The notes under the pieces: model-generated | Databases searched by the model: none | Told to the model about the DNA's origin: nothing | Seen by the model: the letters and a program-made list of their open reading frames with translations, nothing else | Source: an uncultured Syntrophobacteraceae bacterium | GTDB lineage: Bacteria > Desulfobacterota > Syntrophobacteria > Syntrophobacterales > Syntrophobacteraceae | NCBI GenBank assembly: GCA_937889795.1 | Contig: CALBZH010000143.1 | Location: forward strand, 1 to 7,855 | Reading direction: 5' to 3' | DNA length: 7,855 nt | Shown: piece by piece, positions 1 through 4,981 of the stretch | Layout of the letters: every line of letters starts with the position of its first letter | How positions within the stretch are numbered: position 1 is the first letter of the stretch | Position numbers and translations under genes: made by a program

Positions 1-46
1 AGATATCCACTCGTGACTGGAGTTCAGACGTGTGCTCTTCCGATCT
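1..46. other. Illumina TruSeq adapter remnant (assembly artefact)
   Basis: Bases 13-46 match the TruSeq read-2 adapter, beginning GTGACTGGAG and ending CTTCCGATCT. They are preceded by AGAT and ATCCACTC, which fit the end of the P7 primer plus an index; the reverse complement GAGTGGAT corresponds to TruSeq index 23 as I remember it. The adapter ends exactly where the SEC-C reading frame becomes genomic at base 47. This is library-construction sequence left on a contig end, not biology. Nothing should be annotated in it. Confidence 0.96.
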
Positions 47-595
47 CTTTTCCTCCACCGCCACCTGCCAGCGAGTGCGACACCTCTCGTGGGCGCTGTC
101 GTAATCGCCCGTGGCGAGTGCAATGCTGACCGCCATATCGTGCAGCCGATCGTCCTCGGGAAAATTGGCCAATAGCCGCTCAGCCAGCTTACGGGCTCTG
201 ACGAAATCCTCTTTGACCAGCAGGTCGAAGCCTTGAGCGATGTCTTTACTGAGCTGCTCGCCGGCCTTGCCCAGCTCTCGAATGCTCTGAAGGCGGTCGG
301 GCGGGATGGCTTTTCGAGCATCTTCGTGCTTGGACAGACAGCATTTTTTGTATTTTTTCCCGGAACCGCATGGGCAGGGCTCATTGCGCCCAACCTCCCG
401 CATGACCAATTGGTCGATTAAGGCCTGTTCTCTCTGGGATGCTTGAAAGGCTTCGAGTCGCTCGTTCAGATCCGCACGACTAATGCCGTACTGACTGCAG
501 ATACGGTCGGGGTCGCCCCCTCTGAGAAGCTCGATGATCGGCTTCATGGGATCGACCGGGGGGCGGGATGCACCACCGGACTGCTGACTGTCCAT
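47..595 (-). CDS. SEC-C zinc-motif protein, C-terminus truncated by contig end
   Basis: The frame opens at ATG 595 behind a purine-rich AAAGGAAAG and stays open for 183 codons to the adapter junction, so the C-terminus is missing. Residues 69-86 form a clear SEC-C motif, GRNEPCPCGSGKKYKKCC, whose Cys74, Cys76, Cys85 and Cys86 would bind zinc as in the SecA C-terminal tail. Residues about 19-50 resemble a small helix-turn-helix (DPDRICSQYGISRADL), although DNA binding is only a guess. Residues 100-183 look helical and TPR-like, with alternating Ala/Leu/Arg helices. SEC-C motifs occur in many otherwise unrelated proteins, so the molecular role is unknown. A promoter lies about 70 bases upstream, which suggests it starts its own transcript. 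Confidence 0.85.
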
Positions 596-665
596 GTTCT
601 TTCCTTTCCAAAGGCGAATTGGATCCGCTTCAGGGGAAGTCCTGAATCGATGCGGCCGCGATGGC

Positions 666-694
666 TTCTTATCAGCTTTCGCCAATCCTGTCAA
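666..694 (-). promoter_or_regulatory. Sigma-70-type promoter for the SEC-C gene
   Basis: On the minus strand a perfect -35 TTGACA (694-689) is separated by 17 bases from TAAGAA (671-666), giving an expected start near 659 and a leader of about 60 nt before ATG 595. The -10 matches only three of six consensus positions. The rest of 596-809, between this gene and the end of the ZnuA gene, shows no open frame I trust and no T-tract terminator. Confidence 0.6.
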
Positions 695-809
695 AAGCAT
701 CGCCGGAAGGAAAGGATTGTGTCGTCGATGGGGGGCGCAGCTGGTCCGGTCCGAGGAAGGCGAAAGCGAAGGCAGAGCTCGCCATGGGCCCAACCCAGAT
801 CGCTTTCGA

Positions 810-1841
810 TCAATCGCCAGTGAACCCGAGAGTCTTCCGGAGCGTCTCCAGGTTCTTCCGCATGACCTGTTGATAGTAGTCGAGTGGGGCGTTCTCAGCT
901 CCCGTGGCTACAGGATCCAAAACCGCTACGGGGATTTTCGCCTCCCTAGCGACGGTCTCCCCGACCTTGGCCGGGTATTGGGGCTCCGTGAACAAGGCCC
1001 CAACCTGCTTCTGCCTGATGACGCGAACCAGTTGCAGCATTTCGGCCGCAGACGGCTCCATCCCCGGATCCTCCCGCACCACCGCAGCGATTTCCAGCCC
1101 CATGTCACGGGCTAGATAGTCAAAAACCGCGTGCTGTGTGACCACTCGTCTGTTCTTGAGCTTGCCACCCACGATCCGCGCCTCCTCGGCAAGAGCGTCG
1201 AGGGCCGTGGCGTAGGCCGCACCGTTGCGTGTGTAGAGTGCCGCGTTCGAAGGATCCGCGTCAACGAGAGCCGATGCGATGTTTCGAACCATCATGGCGG
1301 CCATGCGTGGGCTAGCGAAAAGATGCGGGTTGGGTCCTTTATGCTCGTGTGGCCGGCCTTCGCCGGCCTCATGGCGGTGTGCTGTCGAGTCCGACTGCGG
1401 CTGACTCCTCTCCCCGTGCTTGTGCCTGGAGGCCACGCCGGCTTCCTCCGCATGGTCGTCTCCCCCATCAATCACATCTCGGATCCCTCGGGAACTGTCA
1501 ACGAGCACCACGTCAGGATTGGCCCGCTCCAAAGGGGCACCGAGGAATTCCTCAAGGCCCAGCCCGTTTGCCACGAAGATCTTCGCCCGGCTGATCTTTT
1601 CCATATCTCCCGGTGTCAGGACATAATCATGGGGGCAGCCCATGCTGGCGGGAAGCATCGATTCCACCACCACACCCTGAGCCCCGTTGACGATGTTCCG
1701 AGTGAAGAGATAGACGGGAAAGGTACTCGCAACGATCCTCACTTCGGGCTGCGAGGATGCTGCATCCATCGGGCTCGCCGTTGCCATGATCCACAGTCCA
1801 ACCAGCAGCTGCGCCGCCTTCAAGAGTTGCTTCCTGCTCAC
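810..1841 (-). CDS. znuA: ZnuA-like zinc ABC transporter substrate-binding protein
   Basis: A cluster A-I (TroA/ZnuA) periplasmic metal-binding protein that would capture Zn2+ or Mn2+ for an ABC importer. I start it at GTG 1841 (343 aa): AGGAGGTG at 1855-1848 is a near-perfect ribosome site six bases before it. That site would overlap the in-frame GTG at 1850, which is therefore unlikely. A hydrophobic signal segment (KAAQLLVGLWIMATASP) follows a basic N-terminus; no lipobox is evident. Counting from GTG 1850, likely metal ligands are His74 (CPHDYVL), His176 (NPHLF), His240 (TQHAVFDYL) and Asp312 (VLDP). Between the first two lies a His-rich loop (residues 133-170, seven His), typical of zinc rather than manganese binders. 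No znuB or znuC gene adjoins it: the downstream neighbour encodes a SEC-C protein and the upstream one DUF3842. The His loop makes zinc the best guess. Confidence 0.9.
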   Translation of the reverse strand: MSRKQLLKAAQLLVGLWIMATASPMDAASSQPEVRIVASTFPVYLFTRNIVNGAQGVVVESMLPASMGCPHDYVLTPGDMEKISRAKIFVANGLGLEEFLGAPLERANPDVVLVDSSRGIRDVIDGGDDHAEEAGVASRHKHGERSQPQSDSTAHRHEAGEGRPHEHKGPNPHLFASPRMAAMMVRNIASALVDADPSNAALYTRNGAAYATALDALAEEARIVGGKLKNRRVVTQHAVFDYLARDMGLEIAAVVREDPGMEPSAAEMLQLVRVIRQKQVGALFTEPQYPAKVGETVAREAKIPVAVLDPVATGAENAPLDYYQQVMRKNLETLRKTLGFTGD

Positions 1842-1929
1842 GCAATTCACCTCCTAGACCCAAATGCGAAATTGCAATCCGTCTGCAGCGGTCCAAGCGA
1901 TTCATTTAATCCTTTGGGGGCTAAAGCTC

Positions 1930-1958
1930 ATCATATGCAACCATAAAACATTATGCAA
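1930..1958 (-). promoter_or_regulatory. Putative promoter of the znuA-like gene with repeated TTGCATA
   Basis: On the minus strand TTGCAT (1958-1953) and TATGAT (1935-1930, five of six matches to the -10 consensus) are 17 bases apart, leaving a leader of about 80 nt. The heptamer TTGCATA occurs twice, at 1958-1952 and 1940-1934, 18 bases apart on the same DNA face. It overlaps the -35 and abuts the -10, so it might be a repressor site. The block around 1890-2010 is much more AT-rich than its surroundings. I see no convincing Zur or Fur consensus. Confidence 0.45.
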
Positions 1959-2131
1959 GATCTTAAGTGCACGTTCTATTTCTTTTTATAACAGCATGTT
2001 AGATTTTAGTATGACCGGCTTCTTCTCGCAGAGTTGTTGCAACTTTGTTGCCCATACCACCATGACTGCGGGCGGCACCCAAGGCACTCGTTTCAGGTGG
2101 ACGCAACAAGGCTTCCCCTGGCCAATGGGAA

Positions 2132-2557
2132 TCACGACCTCCCGTGTACAAGTGGAGTGAGCATCCTCTCGATCAGGGTGTCGATCAAATGCGGCAACGG
2201 CTCCGCCACCTGCCCCACAACCATCACCGGCTCCTGGGTGAGGGGAAGCAGCATCTTAAGTGCTTTACACGCACCGATTGCCTCGACCATGCGGGGAGAG
2301 CACTCCCCCATGAACGAGTGAGCGATCAGGATCGAGATGGAGCCCACAACGACGTCCGTCTGATGGACACAGTGGCACACGGCGCCCTCCCCACTCGTCC
2401 CACGGTTTGCCCCGGCCTTCAGCATCTGGGCCGTTGCGATGGCGTTGGTTCCCAACGCCCATATCTCCACATCCTCCGCGAATGCTTGCCGCATCCTCTT
2501 GATGATTGCAGCTCCAAAAGAGGCTCCCTGACCATCAACCACCGCCACTCGAAGCAT
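2132..2557 (-). CDS. DUF3842 family protein
   Basis: A 141-aa cytosolic protein of unknown biochemical function. I recognise the family from its opening LRVAVVDGQGASFG (residues 2-15, a Gly-rich loop after the first strand that resembles a nucleotide-binding turn) and from the conserved blocks ALGTNAIATAQMLKAGAN (34-51), VGSISILIAHSFMGECSPRM (71-90) and LLPLTQEPVMVVG (103-115). The start is ATG 2557 with GAGGAAG five bases upstream; an open upstream extension from 2680 overlaps the CooT-family gene and lacks family similarity. It lies 56 bases behind the CooT-family gene on the same strand, so the two are probably co-transcribed. Association with a nickel protein suggests a metal-related or regulatory role, but that is inference only. 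Confidence 0.85.
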   Translation of the reverse strand: MLRVAVVDGQGASFGAAIIKRMRQAFAEDVEIWALGTNAIATAQMLKAGANRGTSGEGAVCHCVHQTDVVVGSISILIAHSFMGECSPRMVEAIGACKALKMLLPLTQEPVMVVGQVAEPLPHLIDTLIERMLTPLVHGRS

Positions 2558-2613
2558 CGAGCTTCCTCGCTTCCCATACGGAGCACCCTGCAACGTCAAC
2601 TCCCTTTTCGCAT

Positions 2614-2802
2614 TCATTCGGCCACGAGGAGGATCCGATGATCCACCAGATTCATCTCCTTGATTCGCGCTTTGACCCACCGTTGATCTCCGAAGATCCC
2701 CTGCAGAAAAACCCCCTCGGATTCGGGCCTGAGCACATCGACCGCCTCCATGATGAGCTCCTCCTTCCCGTCTTTGACTAGGTATGCGTTGGCTTCACAC
2801 AT
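2614..2802 (-). CDS. CooT family nickel-binding protein
   Basis: A 62-aa protein of the CooT family. CooT is the small homodimeric nickel-binding accessory of carbon monoxide dehydrogenase maturation in Rhodospirillum rubrum, where Ni binds through Cys2. Here the start at ATG 2802, behind GGGAGGAA at a good distance, gives MCEANAYLVKDGKEEL, keeping Cys2. The rest follows the family: a central FGDQRWVKARIKEMNLVDHRI (residues 37-57) and a full-length C-terminus. An in-frame ATG at 2832 would place the key cysteine at residue 12 and lies just behind a terminator T-tract, so I reject it. No CODH genes are in the window. It is the first gene of a likely cooT-DUF3842 operon transcribed divergently from a DtxR-family regulator, with a terminator hairpin in its leader. 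Confidence 0.88.
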   Translation of the reverse strand: MCEANAYLVKDGKEELIMEAVDVLRPESEGVFLQGIFGDQRWVKARIKEMNLVDHRILLVAE

Positions 2803-2840
2803 GGTCGTTCCTCCCTTCGCTGCTCCCTGCATTTCAAAAC

Positions 2841-2894
2841 AAAAAAGGCCACGAAAGCGTTCCCCCCTCGCTGTGGGGTAAAGCCTTCATGGCC
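2841..2894 (-). terminator. Intrinsic terminator in the leader of the CooT-family gene
   Basis: On the minus strand GGCCATGAAGGC (2894-2883) pairs over 12 positions, with two G-U wobbles, with GCTTTCGTGGCC (2858-2847). A nested CCCC/GGGG helix (2878-2875 with 2867-2864) closes the interior. The stem is followed directly by TTTTTTGTTTT (2846-2836). This is a strong factor-independent terminator for minus-strand transcription only, placed between a likely promoter and the CooT-family start. No minus-strand gene ends just upstream of it. It is therefore either an attenuator of cooT-DUF3842 or a stop for antisense readthrough from tyrA. Confidence 0.85.
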
Positions 2895-2960
2895 CCATTC
2901 ACACGGCTATGACGATAATTGGAAGCGGGATCGCGGGTGAGGCCTTCACGGCCACATTGA
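2878..2960. repeat. Imperfect 24-bp direct repeat containing the terminator 5' arm
   Basis: Positions 2878-2901 and 2937-2960 match at 19 of 24 bases, 59 bases apart start to start. The shared core on the minus strand is GGCC-R-TGAAGGC. The copy nearer the gene is the 5' arm of the terminator. The upstream copy could pair with the same 3' arm, so it may take part in an alternative fold. Confidence 0.6.
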
Positions 2961-2989
2961 GGATCCGGTGAACCTCGCTCAAGCTGAGA

Positions 2990-3018
2990 TTCGTAGCAGC
3001 AGGCTGCACGAGTGTCAA
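2990..3018 (-). promoter_or_regulatory. Putative promoter of the cooT-DUF3842 operon
   Basis: A perfect -35 TTGACA (3018-3013), a 17-base spacer and TACGAA (2995-2990) preceded by an extended -10 TGC (2998-2996). The transcript would start near 2983, so it would carry about 180 nt of leader, including the terminator hairpin, before ATG 2802. The -10 hexamer itself is weak. Confidence 0.5.
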
Positions 3019-3049
3019 GCGAAAGCTGCGAAGCCGCGACGCCTGTCGC

Positions 3050-3078
3050 TTGACGTAAGACCATGAAACGGGTAAGGT
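3050..3078 (+). promoter_or_regulatory. Putative promoter of the DtxR-family regulator gene
   Basis: TTGACG (3050-3055) and TAAGGT (3073-3078) are spaced by 17 bases, giving an expected start a few bases inside the palindrome described next and a leader of roughly 25 nt. The -10 is poor. The -35 elements of this and the divergent promoter lie in the two arms of a perfect 9-bp inverted repeat, GTCAAGCGA (3014-3022) and TCGCTTGAC (3046-3054). Confidence 0.4.
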
Positions 3079-3095
3079 GTTGGAACACCGTTACC
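3071..3095. promoter_or_regulatory. Palindrome likely to be an operator of the DtxR-family regulator
   Basis: A perfect 6-2-6 palindrome GGTGTTGGAACACC (3076-3089) is flanked by GGTAA (3071-3075) and TTACC (3091-3095), which extend the symmetry with one extra base on the right. It covers the putative -10 and transcription start of the regulator gene, a typical position for autorepression. The sequence does not match the MntR, IdeR or TroR boxes I remember, so the assignment rests on symmetry and position alone. Confidence 0.45.
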
Positions 3096-3109
3096 GAAAG
3101 GCATTTGCG

Positions 3110-3634
3110 ATGGCCCTGGATGCTACTGAAGGACTCTCAGCCAGCCTGGAAGATTACCTCGAGGTCATTTTCCATCTGGAAAAGTCCCACCGCGTAGCCC
3201 GGGCCAAGGACATCGCGGACCAGATGAATGTGCAGCGCGCCTCGGTGACGGGCGCTCTCAGGGCTCTCGCCCACCGCGGCCTGATCAACTACAGCCCGTA
3301 CAGCTATATCACGCTGACTGCGGAAGGTCGCACCATCGCGCGTGACATCATCCACCGGCACGATACGCTCAAGACCTTTTTCATGGACACCCTCCAGCTG
3401 GACCAAGCGCAGGCAGAAGCGAACGCCTGTCGCATCGAGCACGCCATCGACCCGGTTGCCATGGAGCGACTCGTCCATTTCGTCGAATTCATCAAGACTT
3501 GCCCACGAACGGGTCTCGACTGGTTCGATGGATTTGCCCGCTTTTGCAAAAACGGGGAGCGCACCTCGGATTGCGAGAAATGCCTCAAGCTGTGCCTCGA
3601 CAGCTTGAAAAAGTCCTCCCAACAATCGCAGTAG
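3110..3634 (+). CDS. DtxR/MntR-family metal-dependent transcriptional regulator
   Basis: A 174-aa winged-helix repressor that would bind operators when loaded with Fe2+, Mn2+ or a similar ion. ATG 3110 is preceded by GAAAGG at eight bases. An in-frame GTG at 3077 lies inside the palindromic operator and has no ribosome site. The N-terminal domain runs from LEDYLEVIFHLE through the recognition helix region (VQRASVTGALRALAHRGLI, 41-59) to the wing (ITLTAEG). Expected metal ligands are Asp15 and Glu18, as in MntR Asp8 and Glu11, His84, then Cys107, Glu110 and His111 in ACRIEHAID. That last trio resembles the DtxR Cys102/Glu105/His106 pattern rather than the Glu of Bacillus MntR. No SH3-like third domain is present; instead residues 131-162 carry five cysteines (131, 146, 155, 158, 162). 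It is divergent from cooT-DUF3842 and converges on tyrA with 13 bases between stop codons. Confidence 0.88.
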   Translation: MALDATEGLSASLEDYLEVIFHLEKSHRVARAKDIADQMNVQRASVTGALRALAHRGLINYSPYSYITLTAEGRTIARDIIHRHDTLKTFFMDTLQLDQAQAEANACRIEHAIDPVAMERLVHFVEFIKTCPRTGLDWFDGFARFCKNGERTSDCEKCLKLCLDSLKKSSQQSQ

Positions 3635-3647
3635 TCCTGGGCAGATT

Positions 3648-4616
3648 TCATTCATCCTCCACGACCGGCCGAGGGTCGGCTTCGTTGCAGGCAGATCTGC
3701 CGTCAGATTGCGAAACACGAACGATCCAGTCCAAGAACGCTGAGCTTTCTTCGTAAGCTCCCCCACAAAACGAGCCCAGATGCTGTGCACTGCGCTCAAA
3801 ATCCGCGATGAAAGCCCCCAAGTCCTCTTTCCGGAACCACTCTTCATACGCATCGAGGCCGTTCTTCAACAACACCAGCAGCTCGCCCGTGTAAGGGTTC
3901 ATCTGGGTAATCGCCGAGTAGAGCGCAGGGCTCTGAGCGAACATCCGGCCAATGAGATTGATCTCCAGCCGATAGCTCGGGCTCGTGTAATGCAACGTCT
4001 CGGCGATGTCCACGTTCAGCTCGCGCAGCACTCGGCCGGTCAGCATCGTCGTCATGTGGAAGAGCACCTGAATGATGCTCATCATTCGATCGTGCTCTTC
4101 GGGGGAGGTCTCTTTGACCAGAATGCCCTCACTGGCGAACAATTCGCGGAGCCCGCGCCAGTCATTCTCTTGCACCCGAACGGGACACGCCACGAGGGTC
4201 TGTCCGGCAAACGTGCCGATCCGCCCCCCGAACATGGGGTGCAGCCCCACCACGGAGGCCTCGGAACGAAGCATTTCCTGTACGGGCCGCGTTTTGAGGC
4301 TGCTCACGTCGAGTAGCAACTGCTCAGGGCGGGTATGAGGGACAAGGTCCCCGATGATGGAAACGGACTGGTGTAGCGGCACGGCAAAAAGCACGACCTC
4401 AGAGCGAGCCACCACGTCTTTCCCTGAAAGCTCCGTCCCGATGTCGGCCACGTGGACGGTGTATCCCTTGTCGGCGAAGAACCGGGTAAATAGCCGACCC
4501 ATTTCTCCCTGTCCACCGATGATGCCAACGGCAGCCCCCGGCCTCCAACCAGCCTTTCCTTTCACGCCCAGTGCTCCAAATTGAGCCATCCCCAGATTCG
4601 ATTCACATCTCGCCAT
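3648..4616 (-). CDS. tyrA: Prephenate dehydrogenase
   Basis: It would oxidatively decarboxylate prephenate to 4-hydroxyphenylpyruvate with NAD(P)+, the committed step of tyrosine synthesis in the cytosol. The 322-aa protein is related to the dehydrogenase half of the enterobacterial T-protein but lacks its N-terminal chorismate mutase domain; no ACT domain is visible. Seen motifs: nucleotide-binding GGQGEMG (34-40), DVSSLK (103-108), LHPMFGG (125-131) with His126 matching catalytic His197 of E. coli TyrA, EEHDRMM (174-179), and SYRLEINLIGRMFAQ (214-228) with Arg216 matching the prephenate-binding Arg294. I chose ATG 4616 because GAGGG precedes it by about five bases. GTG 4631 and ATG 4589 are possible but have poorer sites. 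It appears monocistronic, with a long leader carrying a Tyr-codon attenuator, and it ends convergently with the metalloregulator gene. Confidence 0.93.
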   Translation of the reverse strand: MARCESNLGMAQFGALGVKGKAGWRPGAAVGIIGGQGEMGRLFTRFFADKGYTVHVADIGTELSGKDVVARSEVVLFAVPLHQSVSIIGDLVPHTRPEQLLLDVSSLKTRPVQEMLRSEASVVGLHPMFGGRIGTFAGQTLVACPVRVQENDWRGLRELFASEGILVKETSPEEHDRMMSIIQVLFHMTTMLTGRVLRELNVDIAETLHYTSPSYRLEINLIGRMFAQSPALYSAITQMNPYTGELLVLLKNGLDAYEEWFRKEDLGAFIADFERSAQHLGSFCGGAYEESSAFLDWIVRVSQSDGRSACNEADPRPVVEDE

Positions 4617-4745
4617 CTTGCCCTCGCGCACTCAGCACAGCGCCATACAACGAAGAATCCCCAACAGCAGCAAACGTCATTCCGACGAAGACACGTTGCG
4701 TCAAAATAAGGATTTGCGCATTGAAAGCAGTGCCATTTGAAAGCA

Positions 4746-4789
4746 ACGAGCGAGGCCGTGGATCCTCTCGATCCCACGGCCTCGCTCGT
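4746..4789 (-). other. Very stable hairpin between the tyrA attenuator and tyrA
   Basis: ACGAGCGAGGCCGTGG (4789-4774) and CCACGGCCTCGCTCGT (4761-4746) form a perfect 16-bp stem. Three more pairs are possible (ATC with GAT, one bulged G), leaving a five-base loop. The bases after it on either strand lack a proper T-tract, so it is not a standard intrinsic terminator. Its core GCCGTGGG is shared with the terminator stem at 4843-4810, so arms of the two hairpins could cross-pair. Confidence 0.75.
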
Positions 4790-4800
4790 CGCCTTTCGGC

Positions 4801-4843
4801 AAAATCAAAAAGCCGTGGGACCCTTTCGGGCTGCCCACGGCTT
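4801..4843 (-). terminator. Intrinsic terminator of the tyrA leader (attenuator 3:4 stem)
   Basis: On the minus strand AAGCCGTGGG (4843-4834) pairs perfectly with CCCACGGCTT (4819-4810). An inner CCC-GAAA-GGG tetraloop helix sits above it, and TTTTTGATTTT (4811-4801) follows. It lies 25 bases beyond the stop codon of the Tyr-rich leader peptide and about 185 bases before tyrA. It is a strong terminator in this direction. Confidence 0.9.
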
Positions 4844-4957
4844 AAATGATCGTGAGTGAACCGGACCCTCAAGCATGGTGCATCCCGACGCCCCCGTAGC
4901 GGTAGCCGCAATAATAAAAGCCACAATAATAGAATCGGGACTGGATCAACATGCCTT
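4827..4957 (-). promoter_or_regulatory. Candidate tyrosine attenuator: antiterminator and protector pairings
   Basis: Segment 2, CGGGATGCACCATGCTT (4887-4871), lies over the last codons and stop of the leader peptide. It can pair with segment 3, AAGCCGTGGGCAGCCCG (4843-4827), which is the 5' terminator arm. I count about 15 pairs with one A-G mismatch and two single-base bulges, so this antiterminator excludes the terminator. Segment 1 (4957-4943, covering the leader ribosome site and ATG) can pair with segment 2 over about 13 positions, the protector hairpin expected when nothing is translated. A ribosome halted at the Tyr codons would cover segment 1 and free segment 2, allowing readthrough into tyrA. 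A ribosome reaching the stop codon would cover segment 2, allowing termination. Pairings are seen in the sequence; the mechanism is inferred from trp- and his-type attenuators. Confidence 0.75.
4869..4952 (-). CDS. Tyr/Phe-rich leader peptide of tyrA
   Basis: A 27-codon frame starts at ATG 4952 with GGAG six bases upstream and ends in TGA at 4871-4869. Codons 7-19 read FYYCGFYYCGYRY: six Tyr (8, 9, 13, 14, 17, 19; four TAT, two TAC) and two Phe, nearly half of these residues. It sits between a promoter and an intrinsic terminator and upstream of the tyrosine biosynthesis gene. This is the expected build of a sensing peptide in ribosome-mediated attenuation; the product itself likely has no function. 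An in-frame ATG at 4964 would add four residues but has a poorer ribosome site. The alternative, a real Tyr/Gly/Cys-rich miniprotein, does not explain the overlapping antiterminator. Confidence 0.82.
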   Translation of the reverse strand: MLIQSRFYYCGFYYCGYRYGGVGMHHA

Positions 4958-4981
4958 GCTCCATTGAAGCTGAGTGATCTC

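Noticed and set aside
798..815. GATCG-AAAG-CGATC hairpin at the end of the znuA-like gene as terminator
   Set aside because: Five-bp stem and no T-tract on the minus strand.
1842..1850. GTG 1850 as the start of the ZnuA-like gene
   Set aside because: It overlaps the AGGAGGTG ribosome site that is ideally spaced for GTG 1841.
1627..1905. Frame from ATG 1905 with AAAGGA upstream as a leader peptide of the znuA-like gene
   Set aside because: It runs far into znuA in another frame instead of stopping in the leader, and has no amino acid bias.
1131..1946. Long plus-strand frame across the znuA-like gene
   Set aside because: Antisense to a gene with clear family motifs; its translation is His/Pro/Arg-rich and low in recognisable structure, as expected from GC-rich complementary strands.
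2878..2960. CRISPR repeats
   Set aside because: Only two imperfect copies, one of them being a terminator arm, and no spacer array.
2803..3000. Known NiCo riboswitch in front of the CooT-family gene
   Set aside because: I could not find the conserved junction sequence of that class as I remember it; only the terminator and arm repeat are evident.
3655..3690. Terminator for the regulator gene (GCCGA-GGG-TCGGC hairpin inside the tyrA end)
   Set aside because: The stem is only five base pairs and is followed by a weak, interrupted T stretch.
3137..3853. Minus-strand frame of over 200 codons across the regulator gene
   Set aside because: It lies antisense to the DtxR-family gene and also overlaps the end of tyrA; it has no family motif.
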